In this document: one piece after another, positions 35,493-44,331 of the stretch
Position numbering within the stretch: position 1 is the stretch's first letter
Layout: each line of letters begins with the position of its first letter
The notes under the pieces: generated by a model
Database searches by the model: none
Seen by the model: only the letters and a program-made list of their open reading frames with translations
What the model was told of the DNA's origin: nothing
Source of the DNA: Brevibacillus laterosporus DSM 25
GTDB taxonomy: Bacteria > Bacillota > Bacilli > Brevibacillales > Brevibacillaceae
Direction of reading: 5' to 3'
Assembly (NCBI RefSeq): GCF_002706795.1
Contig: NZ_CP017705.1
Span: forward strand, 4,873,501 to 4,937,500
Length of the DNA stretch: 64,000 nt
Program-made: the position numbers and the translations under genes

Positions 35493-35906
35493 ATGAAAAA
35501 AATAATTGGAATTGCTTCCGTTTTTGCTTTACTAGTTTCGGCTTCTCCTGTTATCGCAAAAGAAGCCCAACCTGAGAGTGCCGCTGTAGTGATAGCTTCT
35601 ATTTATAACAAAAGCTTAACACTTGATCCAGAGGAAAGACGTGATACACCTAGATTTACAGCTTCAAGCAATAGTCTGACTCTTACTGTATATCAATCAT
35701 CCGATGGTTCTAGAACACATTTTAGATATACTCTATGGGATGATAATGGTAATCAGGTAGGTAAGGTATTTAAGGTAGAAAAAGATGGTTCTGATTCAAC
35801 TACATGGGATGTAAAAAAAGGAAAAAAATATTTTTTACAAATAAGCAATCGTAGTACTCACAATGGCATTTTCATCGAAGCCTCCACTGAAATCTCCATC
35901 GATTAA
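35493..35906 (+). CDS. Small secreted protein, unknown
   Basis: 137 residues starting with a classical signal peptide (MKKIIGIASVFALLVSASPVIA, cleavage likely after AKE-adjacent Ala). The mature part is a beta-rich domain of about 110 residues (LTLTVYQSSDGSRTHFRYTL, KKYFLQISN) suggestive of a beta-sandwich. AAGGAG site and terminator are present. Function unknown. Confidence 0.8.
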   Translation: MKKIIGIASVFALLVSASPVIAKEAQPESAAVVIASIYNKSLTLDPEERRDTPRFTASSNSLTLTVYQSSDGSRTHFRYTLWDDNGNQVGKVFKVEKDGSDSTTWDVKKGKKYFLQISNRSTHNGIFIEASTEISID

Positions 35907-35928
35907 GCAAAGAAAGAAAAAGAGACTT

Positions 35929-35960
35929 TCCTTCTATGATCGGACAGTCTCTTTTTTTTT
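35929..35960 (+). terminator. Terminator of the secreted-protein gene
   Basis: Arms AAAGAGACT and AGTCTCTTT followed by a nine-base T-run. Confidence 0.9.
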
Positions 35961-36152
35961 GCCCCACATAATAGAGATATGCTTTATCAAAATAAGTGTA
36001 CCGTTATGCAAACATCGTTTTATTAACGAGTACCGTGTACCGAAATGCTCAGTTAGTGAGAAAGTTTTGACGACAAGGCATAACGTTATTGAGGCTTGAA
36101 GCCATTAACAAAGCACTAATGTTTGTTTTTTATGTATGGAAATGTTATTCGT

Positions 36153-36881
36153 TCATGAGATGAAACTACTAGATAATATCAAAAACTGTACGGCACCTAT
36201 TATTTCAATAATTCCTGCCTTCCATGGACGCATGGCCTTGCCAGCGTAGACAAAAGCTCGCACAGTTGAAAAAATATAAGCAATCGTCATCCAGGGAAAG
36301 CCTGTTAACCACGGAACAAATAGCAGTAGTCCATGATAGACATGAGCATACACGGTCCAACGTTTGTTCTCTCGTTCACGAAAGACTGACTTTACAAAGA
36401 ATGCACTACCCATAAAATGTAAAAAACTGAACAATACAATAGCTGACATTGTGAAATCAAATTCCCCACCAGCGAAAAGGTACGAAGCCGCTCCTCCCAT
36501 TGAGAAAATAAGAATGGCACATAAATCGTTAATGATCGCCCTCTCGCTTTTACGTTTTGCATGCCATACATTTACCAAAAGCAGAATGAACAGCGGTAGT
36601 CCAAAATAAAAAAGGCATGGATTGCTTATGAGTGGTGGTACCAAACATATAAGGGCAAGTAAACCATACAATAATCCCCATTTCACCCAGTGTTCAGCTC
36701 TTGTGTTTCTTTTCACATATTGAAGAAACGGATACGACGACAAATAGAGAAACAACCAAGCAAGAAATAAAAGGATATGCATCCATTGAGGCTTTCCAGC
36801 CAGCATTCCGAAAAGAAACGGGACGCTAACCATTGCCCAACCGCCATGTTCATGGGGAATTACAATACTACTCTTTTTCAC
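36153..36881 (-). CDS. YwiC-like membrane protein
   Basis: 242 residues with about seven helices. It begins SSIVIPHEHGGWAMVSVPFLFG, the YwiC signature, and ends in a hydrophobic helix. B. subtilis ywiC lies near nitrate-respiration genes; no such genes are here. Role unknown. Confidence 0.88.
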   Translation of the reverse strand: MKKSSIVIPHEHGGWAMVSVPFLFGMLAGKPQWMHILLFLAWLFLYLSSYPFLQYVKRNTRAEHWVKWGLLYGLLALICLVPPLISNPCLFYFGLPLFILLLVNVWHAKRKSERAIINDLCAILIFSMGGAASYLFAGGEFDFTMSAIVLFSFLHFMGSAFFVKSVFRERENKRWTVYAHVYHGLLLFVPWLTGFPWMTIAYIFSTVRAFVYAGKAMRPWKAGIIEIIGAVQFLILSSSFIS

Positions 36882-37243
36882 AGAGTTATCACTCCTTTAC
36901 AACAGAACCAAATCGTATTTTTATTCTTAACATCCGTCTTTTAAAACTTTTTTCATCTGAAGCATTCTACAAAAAAATCAATATTTTACATACTTCCTGA
37001 CTACAGAGCGAAGTATAGCATTTCAAAGAGCAGTTTTCCATTCCTTAGACCAATCTGCCACAAGAAAGCCAAACATAGTAAAGTATTAGGATAGAAATCC
37101 AATATGTGCAAACAATCAATTTTTCTCTAGTAGAATGCACCCTGAAAAAAGCATAAGAACAAAGGGAATATGGATAAAAGAAATACATAACCCTACTTAC
37201 ACAAAATAACTAATATAAATATAAGAGAAGACTTTTAATAAAA
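36882..37243. other. AT-rich intergenic stretch, nothing recognised
   Basis: About 360 bases with no reading frame of note and no clear structure apart from the terminator that follows. Confidence 0.4.
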
Positions 37244-37289
37244 AAATGGTGGAAAATGTAGTTTTCACTAAACCACCTTTCCACCATTT
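37244..37289 (-). terminator. Terminator of the 37312-38508 MFS gene
   Basis: Twelve-base arms AAATGGTGGAAA and TTTCCACCATTT with a T-run on the minus strand. Confidence 0.88.
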
Positions 37290-37311
37290 CCTCTTTTACT
37301 TGCAATCATCA

Positions 37312-38508
37312 CTAGTTGTTTTTTATAGCTATTTGTTGTACATCAAGCCCACGATGCGTGCTCCAGACATACATTGACAGCAAAGCAATCACAAAGAATG
37401 CTAACCAATAAGGAGCTTCCGGCTGGATTCGGTATAATGCCGTTCCAACGATTGGGGCTACAAAGGAGCCCACCCCTGTTGCCGCCGTAGTCAATCCTGC
37501 TGCTGCTCCCTGTTCCTCTTCTCCTGATGCCATGGAAACACCTGCCGTATAACCCGGTATTGCGAACCCACCTCCAACACCGAGCAGTAAAAAAGAGAGG
37601 ACAAAGCCGAACAAATGATCAATAGAAACAAGAAGTAACAGACCTGTCCCTAGTATCGGGAGACCAATACGGAGCAAGGTACGAGGCATGAAGGAGCGTT
37701 TCCGAATGACTGCCATTTGGACCAATGCCATCATAAAACCAACGCAAAACAGACTAATACCAACCCATAGTGCCGTATCTTTGGAATTTAATCCAAATTT
37801 ATCCTGCACATAAAAACCTGCTGTCACCTGTAGCATAACGAGAGCGCTCATCAGACACAAAGCAATCAATAAATAAGGTCGTATGCCTGGCTTACGTAGG
37901 TTCAGCTTGTTTCTCTCACCAGATGACTTCGGTGTAAAACGTGGAATACGTGCATACACCAAAAGGGCCGCAAATAGTGATAGAACAGCAGCAACGACAA
38001 TCGGAAACAAGAGATGAATCCCTGCTAGTGCTGCGCCCATGGCTGGACCGATCAGAAAACCAATCCCGCTCGCCGCACCAATCATCGCCATTCCTGCCGC
38101 CCGCTCATTCAACGGAGTTAAATCGGCTATTAAAGCCTGCCCGGAGGAAGTCATTGCGGGGAAAAACAGACCGAACAGCGTCCGTGAAAGCAACAATAGG
38201 ATAAAAAGGAAAGTAAGTTCTATTTTTCCCTGTAAACCAATCCAAGCGAGCCAAGCAAATAGAACCAAACTGAATGTAAACCCAATCAATCCTATAATCA
38301 TAATTGGTTTACGTCCGAACCGATCACTCTGATGCCCCCATATCGGAGCACTAAGCAACAAGACGAGAGCAGAAGCTGATATGATCCATCCTGCATGCAT
38401 TTCGTCGAGGCCTATCTCACGAATCAACGGGGCCAGAACCGGATTGATAACACCTAAGCCGATATAACAAATCATTAACGATAGGAAAATAACACGTTTG
38501 GGTTCCAT
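37312..38508 (-). CDS. MFS multidrug/tetracycline-type transporter
   Basis: About 398 residues from ATG 38508 (GGAGGTGG site). Twelve helices; loop 2-3 motif GHQSDRFGRKPIMIIG and the antiporter motif GAASGIGFLIGPAMGA in helix 5 mark the drug:proton antiporters (DHA1 type). Alone in its transcription unit. Confidence 0.9.
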   Translation of the reverse strand: MEPKRVIFLSLMICYIGLGVINPVLAPLIREIGLDEMHAGWIISASALVLLLSAPIWGHQSDRFGRKPIMIIGLIGFTFSLVLFAWLAWIGLQGKIELTFLFILLLLSRTLFGLFFPAMTSSGQALIADLTPLNERAAGMAMIGAASGIGFLIGPAMGAALAGIHLLFPIVVAAVLSLFAALLVYARIPRFTPKSSGERNKLNLRKPGIRPYLLIALCLMSALVMLQVTAGFYVQDKFGLNSKDTALWVGISLFCVGFMMALVQMAVIRKRSFMPRTLLRIGLPILGTGLLLLVSIDHLFGFVLSFLLLGVGGGFAIPGYTAGVSMASGEEEQGAAAGLTTAATGVGSFVAPIVGTALYRIQPEAPYWLAFFVIALLSMYVWSTHRGLDVQQIAIKNN

Positions 38509-38763
38509 ATAACCACCTCCATTGGTAATTTGTAATTCTTGCAACAATCGTCACACTTGATTCATAGCAACTCTACAGCAAAAGAGAACGACCCTTTTGC
38601 TTCTATTTTTTGTTCACCTTAGAGTATTTTCCACTCCAATAAGCTCTGATCGCCTCCCTATTACCTCAAATCTGTATTTATTATCAAGAAAATTTGAATG
38701 CTGTTCCGCCTCTAAACGGATGATTCTTGACGTTTAACGGATTATTTTTTTATCGCTCATAAT
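38509..38763. other. Intergenic stretch upstream of the MFS gene
   Basis: About 250 bases, no gene. The MFS promoter should be here, but no operator or clear promoter could be fixed. Confidence 0.3.
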
Positions 38764-38832
38764 AAAAAAGCGAGAAGTCCTGCATCATCCTGTCTATCTG
38801 AACAGAATGCATACAAAAACCTCTCACTTTCC
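38764..38832 (-). terminator. Terminator of the M20 amidohydrolase gene
   Basis: Arms AGCGAGAAG and CCTCTCACTT (with a G-T pair) and a T-run on the minus strand; the loop is long and could fold further. Confidence 0.55.
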
Positions 38833-38868
38833 CTTTTTCTTCCTATCCTATTTCCTACTATTCCTATA

Positions 38869-40092
38869 CTACGTCTCTAATCCCACCTTCGCTTCCTGTG
38901 CCTCCGGTAGTATTTTTCCCTCAGTCAGATAGTTCATAACCGCAGAAATAAACAGCTTGCCAGTCACAAGCATCGAGCGTTCATCCACGTCAAACATGGG
39001 GTGGTGATGTGGATAAATTGCCTGAATTTCTGGGTTTCGCCCTCCCACATAAAAGAACGTACCTGGTATTTTCTGGAGATAATAAGCAAAATCCTCCGCA
39101 CCCATTCGAGCCTCTAGTACCTCTGTATGCTCTTCACCTACTAAAAGCTTGGCAAGCTGATGAATACGCTCTGTCTCTGTCTCATCGTTACATACGGCGG
39201 GATATCCTCGTTCATAGTCGACTGTTACCGTTGCCCCCGCCCCCTCACAGGTGGTTTTAGCAATTTGTTGAAGTGAGGTTTCAATCTTTTGCCGGACATT
39301 CTCATTAAAGGTACGTACCGTTCCAGATAAGGTAACAGTATGCGGGATTACATTAAACGCTTTACCTGCTTGAAAGCTACCTACTGTCAATACTGCCGCT
39401 TGAAGAGGATCAACTCGTCTACTGACAATTTGCTGTAGGTTTAGTACCAATTGACTTCCAATCACTAACGGATCAATCGCTTTATGCGGATAAGCGCCAT
39501 GTCCCCCTTTACCAGTTATCTCAATGTAGAAAGAATCTGCTGCTGCCATCATATAGCCAGCTTTTACACCAATAACTCCTACAGGATGATCTGAAGAAAC
39601 ATGAGCACCGTAAATTACATCTACTCCGTCAAGACATCCAGCTTCGATCATTGAGACTGCACCACCAGGCAATAACTCTTCTGCAAACTGGTGAATAAAG
39701 ATTACTGTTCCTGGCAAGTATTCACGATACTCGCTCAAAACCTTAGCGACACCAAGTAACCCTGCTGTGTGAATATCATGGCCGCATGCATGCATAACCC
39801 CTGGTACGCGGGACTTATATATGACATCCTTTTCATCTTGAATGGGAAGAGCATCGAAATCAGCACGCAGAGCAACAGTTTTCCCTGGCTTGCCTCCTTT
39901 TAACACTCCAAGCACACCATTGCCGCCTACCCCCGTTTTTACCTCCAGTCCTATTTTGCTTAAATATTCTGCTATTTTAATAGGTGTATTTACTTCTTGA
40001 AAGGACAGCTCTGGATACATGTGTAAATCTCGACGAAAATCAATTAACTCAGGAAAAAGCTGTTCCAAGCGCTCGAACATTGGCTGTAACAT
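38869..40092 (-). CDS. M20-family amidohydrolase (N-acyl amino acid/peptide deacylase type)
   Basis: 407 residues. Motifs: RRDLHMYPELSFQE, ALRADFDALPI, HACGHDIHTAGLLG, FAEELLPGGA with the catalytic Glu, and the dimerisation part GKGGHGAYPHKAIDP. This is the AmhX/IAA-amino acid hydrolase group that also includes N-acetyl-diaminopimelate deacetylase. The exact substrate is unknown. A decayed oligopeptide-binding protein gene lies just upstream, suggesting a former peptide uptake-and-cleavage unit. Confidence 0.92.
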   Translation of the reverse strand: MLQPMFERLEQLFPELIDFRRDLHMYPELSFQEVNTPIKIAEYLSKIGLEVKTGVGGNGVLGVLKGGKPGKTVALRADFDALPIQDEKDVIYKSRVPGVMHACGHDIHTAGLLGVAKVLSEYREYLPGTVIFIHQFAEELLPGGAVSMIEAGCLDGVDVIYGAHVSSDHPVGVIGVKAGYMMAAADSFYIEITGKGGHGAYPHKAIDPLVIGSQLVLNLQQIVSRRVDPLQAAVLTVGSFQAGKAFNVIPHTVTLSGTVRTFNENVRQKIETSLQQIAKTTCEGAGATVTVDYERGYPAVCNDETETERIHQLAKLLVGEEHTEVLEARMGAEDFAYYLQKIPGTFFYVGGRNPEIQAIYPHHHPMFDVDERSMLVTGKLFISAVMNYLTEGKILPEAQEAKVGLET

Positions 40093-40171
40093 TAAAAAAC
40101 AACCTCCTTTGGTTATTTGACCAGATCATTTTTGAATGTACTTTTTCGCAGCTTATTTAACAGATCGCGGC

Positions 40172-40450
40172 TTACTTTTTCGGCAACGTAAATGTCCGAA
40201 TAATTCCGTCTGGCACATGCTCAAAACCATCCAGCTTCTTAGAAAGACCAAACACATTGTAGTCATGATAAAAGTATATATACGGGAGATCCTCGTTAAT
40301 TACCTGCATGGCAGTATCATATTTTTCATTCGCTGTAGCTTTTAATAATTCATCAATGCTTATGACTGTTTAAGCCAATGTCTACTAATCGATCAAATAT
40401 ACTCTGTTGTACAGCTTCACCAAAGCGTTGAAAATGACGTGTCCAGGTTT
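40172..40450 (-). pseudogene. Remnant of an OppA-type peptide-binding protein gene
   Basis: Minus strand: ISIDELLKATANEKYDTAMQ, NEDLPYIYFYHDYNVFGLSK and HVPDGIIRTFTLPKK-stop (40172-40174) match the C-terminal end of substrate-binding proteins of peptide ABC transporters. A stop and frame change lie near 40370, and the upstream part (HVIFNALVKLYNRVY) is out of frame. The N-terminal two thirds are gone. Confidence 0.75.
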
Positions 40451-40523
40451 AGTTGGATCAGCACTGCTTTTGTATAACTATACGTTTTGTATTTTTAATC
40501 AACTGAAAATTCAGTTTTTAAAT

Positions 40524-40544
40524 AACAAGGATCAATGCCTTGTT
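40524..40544 (-). terminator. Hairpin at the 3' end of the eut operon
   Basis: Arms AACAAGG and CCTTGTT, about 30 bases after the eutQ stop; the T-tract on the minus strand is weak (ATTTAAA). A second small palindrome AACTGA/TCAGTT follows at 40501-40516. Confidence 0.5.
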
Positions 40545-40573
40545 GAAACGGCTATCGATCCCTCTTCTTATAA

Positions 40574-41032
40574 TCAATCAAGCTCTTGCCAATTTGCTGG
40601 ATACGTAACATATAAAAACTTCGCATAGGTTGGTACCGAGAACTGGATGCTCGTATTTTTGGGAATGAGGATAATATCACCTGCGTTTCCGATAATACGA
40701 CGACCATTTATTACAATTTCTAGTGTTCCTTCTATGATATAATCGATTTCATCATATTTTAGAGTCCAGTCGAATGTGGTCTCTTTCATCTCCATCAGTC
40801 CACACCCAAGCCGAGGACTCTCTTGTAAATGTAGTGCATCTTTCAAATATACGCGATCACCTGTTTTTCCCGTATCAAAAGGTTCCAGTTTCATAGTGTT
40901 TACTTTCACTGACATTACGCCGCTCGGATCAATATTCTTTTCTACTACATCAGGTGATTTGTTAAGTTGTTTCAGCTTTTCCAACACGATCTTACGAACT
41001 AACGCTTCAAGAGTTGCTGTATCTGGTTGCAT
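40574..41032 (-). CDS. eutQ: EutQ, cupin-domain ethanolamine utilisation protein
   Basis: 152 residues. C-terminal cupin (YDEIDYIIEGTLEIVINGRR, GDIILIPKNTSIQFS). The N-terminus ATLEALVRKIVLEKLKQL is an amphipathic helix like microcompartment targeting peptides. EutQ has been reported to act as an acetate kinase in Salmonella. Last gene of the operon, directly abutting eutH. Confidence 0.93.
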   Translation of the reverse strand: MQPDTATLEALVRKIVLEKLKQLNKSPDVVEKNIDPSGVMSVKVNTMKLEPFDTGKTGDRVYLKDALHLQESPRLGCGLMEMKETTFDWTLKYDEIDYIIEGTLEIVINGRRIIGNAGDIILIPKNTSIQFSVPTYAKFLYVTYPANWQELD

Positions 41033-42133
41033 TTATTTCTCCTCACTTTCCGCCGCTAGCTTTGATTTAGAAGCGATTAGGATGGCAACTAGCACTGCGG
41101 TGACTCCACCCGCCAGTTTCCCTACGATCATTGGGAAAATAAGATCTTTTTCTACACCAGCTGTAAACCCTAGATGATCCCCAAAGGTAAACGAAGCGCT
41201 AACCGCAAAGGCGATATTTATTATTTTTCCCCGTGTATCCATTTCTTTTAACATGCCAAACATTGGTATGTTATTGGCAAGAGATGCTACTAGTCCTGCT
41301 GCTGCTTTATCATTCATACCAAGTAATGAACCTAGCTTCAGTAATGGTTTTTGGAAAAATTTAGTAATGACATACACCATTGGAAATGCACCAGCCAGTA
41401 CGATAGCAATAGAGCCTACGATTTCTATACCATCCCAAATAGGAGTCATTCCAGGAATAATTACTACACCTGTTAAGGTTTCAATAATGATAGCCGCTAG
41501 TGCCAGCGTAATAACAATGACAACACCTTTGCCAAAGACGCTAAAACCTTTTATCATTCCATTCGGGGCTAGCCATAGTCCAACACCAATGATTAGTGCT
41601 ACCAGAATGATCGGGACCAGATTACGTAAGATCATCCCAAGGTCATAGCCAGCAACCAATCCACCTACCAAGCAACCGATGGGAATTGTCATGATTCCAG
41701 CTAGAACCCCCGTAGCGAGAAATTTACGATCTTCTTTTTTAATGATGCCAAGTGCAACAGGAATAGTAAATACAATAGTAGGTCCGAGCATGGAACCAAG
41801 AATAATACCCGCAAAGCGTCCTGCTTCCGGATTGCTTGCCATCTGCATTGCTAACGGATATCCTCCCATGTCATTCGCTAGCAAAGTGGTGGCAAACATG
41901 GCGGGATCAGCACCTAATGCCGTATAAAGAGGCACAACGATGGGTTTTAACAGCGTCGCCAGGACAGGTGCCAATGAGATAACCCCCACCATCGCGAGCG
42001 TAAGCGATCCCATCGCCATAATTCCTTCCTCGAACTTATCACCCAAATTCAATTTATTATCCAAGCATTTGTCAATTGCCCCTAAGGTCATAAAGATTAC
42101 CATTATGTAAATGATAATTTCATTAATACTCAT
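41033..42133 (-). CDS. eutH: Ethanolamine transporter EutH
   Basis: 366 residues with about ten helices and the EutH patterns NDMGGYPLAMQMA and GDHLGFTAGVEKDLI. Imports ethanolamine when its concentration or the pH is low. It overlaps eutN by four bases. Confidence 0.95.
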   Translation of the reverse strand: MSINEIIIYIMVIFMTLGAIDKCLDNKLNLGDKFEEGIMAMGSLTLAMVGVISLAPVLATLLKPIVVPLYTALGADPAMFATTLLANDMGGYPLAMQMASNPEAGRFAGIILGSMLGPTIVFTIPVALGIIKKEDRKFLATGVLAGIMTIPIGCLVGGLVAGYDLGMILRNLVPIILVALIIGVGLWLAPNGMIKGFSVFGKGVVIVITLALAAIIIETLTGVVIIPGMTPIWDGIEIVGSIAIVLAGAFPMVYVITKFFQKPLLKLGSLLGMNDKAAAGLVASLANNIPMFGMLKEMDTRGKIINIAFAVSASFTFGDHLGFTAGVEKDLIFPMIVGKLAGGVTAVLVAILIASKSKLAAESEEK

Positions 42134-42420
42134 ACACTGTCCTCCTTACACGAGTCTCTAAGCTCATAGCTATCAATAATACCAACGATCGTTGCATCAA
42201 TGGGTGCTTTAACTTGATCAAAAGCTGCTCTTGCCGAGCCACCCTTCGTTACCAATACCAAATCACCAATACCAGAGCCTGCACCGTCCGCGGCTACAAA
42301 GGTTTTCGTTGGTTCACCACCAAAAATTTCGGAGGGAGAAACAATCATAAGTTTAAGACTATCTAATTTTGCGTCTTTTCTTGTGGCCCAAACGTTACCA
42401 ATGACTTTTCCGATAATCAT
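42130..42420 (-). CDS. eutN: Microcompartment vertex protein EutN/CcmL
   Basis: 96 residues with MIIGKVIGNVWATRKDAKL and the VAADGAGSGIGDLVLVTKGGSAR pattern of the pentameric vertex family, which caps the shell corners. Overlaps both neighbours. Confidence 0.95.
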   Translation of the reverse strand: MIIGKVIGNVWATRKDAKLDSLKLMIVSPSEIFGGEPTKTFVAADGAGSGIGDLVLVTKGGSARAAFDQVKAPIDATIVGIIDSYELRDSCKEDSV

Positions 42421-43262
42421 GCGTTTTTGCCCTCCTGCTTTGTTTTCTTGACAATAAGTTGATTCATACGTACGAAATCTCTAGCCAGTGGAGTTAAGAT
42501 GGCATTCGGTAAAATGGTAAACGATTGAGCCCCTTGTAAAAATAACTTTTTTAATACTGATTCAGATATCACTCTTTGCTTGATATGCCACACCTCTTCT
42601 GGGGCATGCATAAGTGTACGTTCCCTACTCAAATGAATATCATGCTCTTCTGCACCATTTGAGTGTATTGTTTTAACGGAGGAAGATACGTGATCATCAA
42701 GTTGTTCAGAAGATATTTTGCCTATTACCTGTGTCTGCTGTTTCTCCAGATGACTACCTTCCTGACCTAAAAGATGGATGTCTGCTTTTTTGATCAAAGT
42801 CACTCCAAAGGTAACAAGCTTCTGTTCGTATGATTGATACAGTTCATATAAATGAGCTGAAGCTGTATGACGATATTGCCGATATTCGAGTCCTTCTTGC
42901 AATAGGTATACCTTTTTTCCTTGTAACAAAGCTTGAGTAATTACGTTATCAGAGGTATTTAGCCCTAATGCTACTGAAGCTAATGTACAGCAATGCAATC
43001 CCGTTAGCAGGATGAAGGAAAAGGATTGAACATTACATTCCAAGGGGTCATCAGAGTACTCTTGTGCACATGGTAAATCATTAGCCACAACAGAATGAAC
43101 ATCAAATTTTTCAGTGAGGAACGATTTTATCGCAAGCCATTCGCTTTCATTCGGAGAGAAAACGAATATTTTAGGCTTTTTCTGCAAGCGAAGCGTGTCC
43201 AATCGAGTAATAACCTCATTGGTAATAGCTTCGATGAGCTGCTGTCTTTCCAAACTCGTCAC
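42417..43262 (-). CDS. Ethanolamine utilisation protein of the TIGR02536 type
   Basis: 281 residues. Found in Bacillota eut loci between pduL and eutN, which is the arrangement here. Residues 1-110 resemble a flavoprotein-like fold (PKIFVFSPNESEW, SFILLTGLHCCTLASVALG). The start has an amphipathic helix (RQQLIEAITNEVITRLDTL) similar to cargo-targeting peptides. The biochemical role is not known. Confidence 0.8.
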   Translation of the reverse strand: MTSLERQQLIEAITNEVITRLDTLRLQKKPKIFVFSPNESEWLAIKSFLTEKFDVHSVVANDLPCAQEYSDDPLECNVQSFSFILLTGLHCCTLASVALGLNTSDNVITQALLQGKKVYLLQEGLEYRQYRHTASAHLYELYQSYEQKLVTFGVTLIKKADIHLLGQEGSHLEKQQTQVIGKISSEQLDDHVSSSVKTIHSNGAEEHDIHLSRERTLMHAPEEVWHIKQRVISESVLKKLFLQGAQSFTILPNAILTPLARDFVRMNQLIVKKTKQEGKNA

Positions 43263-43891
43263 TTCCTCACGAGTCTAGCAACTGTACCTTTGTGATAACC
43301 ACATGCGTTAGCTTCATCAAAATCGAGATGCATAAATGTACGAAAATGTGGACTCACCCGAATGGTTACATCTTGAAATATAACCGGTCTTGTTCCAAGT
43401 ACTTCCACACATACATTTTGCTTATCGGAAAGACCAAACCATTGAGCATCTTCAGCCGACATGTGAATGTGACGTTTGGCAATGATTGCAGCTTTGACGG
43501 GAATGGATGCAAGCTGTGTAGCCAACGTAATCTCTGCGCTTTCTGCTAAATTCCCTGATTCGCGAAGAGGTGGTCTAATCCCTAGAGCAACTGCATCCGT
43601 TAAAGAAACCTCCACCTGGGTATTTTGCCTTTCCGGCCCCAATACAGCCACATTTTTAATCGTTCCTTTAGGACCAATCAAATCTACACGCTCCACGCAG
43701 CTAAACTGCCCTGGTTGGGACAATTCCTTAGCTTTTGTAAGTGCATATCCTTCTCCAAATAGGATGTCAATGATCTTTCGAGATAAATGCACATGCCTTC
43801 CTGAAGCTTCAACGGGAATGAACAGTTTTTGTTTAATTCCAGCCACTACTTTTTCTGCGATTTGATCAAATTGATTTTGTATCAATTCCAC
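43259..43891 (-). CDS. pduL: Phosphate acyltransferase PduL type (Eut pathway)
   Basis: 210 residues. The two PduL domains each carry the metal-binding histidine motif: SGRHVHLS (first) and KRHIHMS (second), plus HLDFDEANACGYH. It converts acetyl-CoA to acetyl phosphate inside the compartment and recycles CoA. In this locus it replaces the Pta-like EutD of enterobacteria. Helical N-terminus FDQIAEKVVAGIKQKLF fits a targeting peptide. Confidence 0.94.
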   Translation of the reverse strand: MELIQNQFDQIAEKVVAGIKQKLFIPVEASGRHVHLSRKIIDILFGEGYALTKAKELSQPGQFSCVERVDLIGPKGTIKNVAVLGPERQNTQVEVSLTDAVALGIRPPLRESGNLAESAEITLATQLASIPVKAAIIAKRHIHMSAEDAQWFGLSDKQNVCVEVLGTRPVIFQDVTIRVSPHFRTFMHLDFDEANACGYHKGTVARLVRK

Positions 43892-43920
43892 ACCTTCTTT
43901 TCAGTCATATGTAAAGAGGG

Positions 43921-43985
43921 CATACTATCCGCTGTAGCCTTCAGCAAACATTTCCATCAAATGAAAGCTTCTAAGGGATAGTATG
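43921..43985 (-). other. Long-loop hairpin between eutM and pduL
   Basis: Perfect 10-base arms CATACTATCC and GGATAGTATG separated by 45 bases, in the 100-base gap between eutM and pduL. No T-run follows, so it is more likely an RNA processing or stability element that lets the shell gene be expressed more than the downstream genes. Confidence 0.5.
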
Positions 43986-43994
43986 TTCCTGTAA

Positions 43995-44288
43995 TTAGGC
44001 TTGTTGTTGCCTCGATTTGGGAAGAATGCTATCCACCTCAGTGTGAGGACGTGGAATAACGTGTACAGAAATCAATTCTCCAATTCGTTCTGCTGCCGCT
44101 GCTCCAGCATCTGTTGCTGCTTTTACTGCCCCAACATCTCCACGAACCATCACGGTTACCAAGCCGCCTCCAACCTGCTCTTTACCAACCAGTTCTACAT
44201 TGGCTGCTTTCACCATGGCATCTGCTGCTTCAATCGCGCTCACAAGTCCTTTTGTCTCGATCATACCTAACGCATTTGTACTTGCCAT
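43995..44288 (-). CDS. eutM: Microcompartment shell protein EutM/PduA type
   Basis: 97 residues from ATG 44288 (GGAGG site); an in-frame ATG at 44309 is upstream of that site. Single BMC domain: [57 protein letters not shown]. The main hexameric facet protein. Confidence 0.96.
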   Translation of the reverse strand: MASTNALGMIETKGLVSAIEAADAMVKAANVELVGKEQVGGGLVTVMVRGDVGAVKAATDAGAAAAERIGELISVHVIPRPHTEVDSILPKSRQQQA

Positions 44289-44331
44289 TTCAATTCCTCC
44301 GTTTTTCATGTCATCTGATTACAACAAAATG

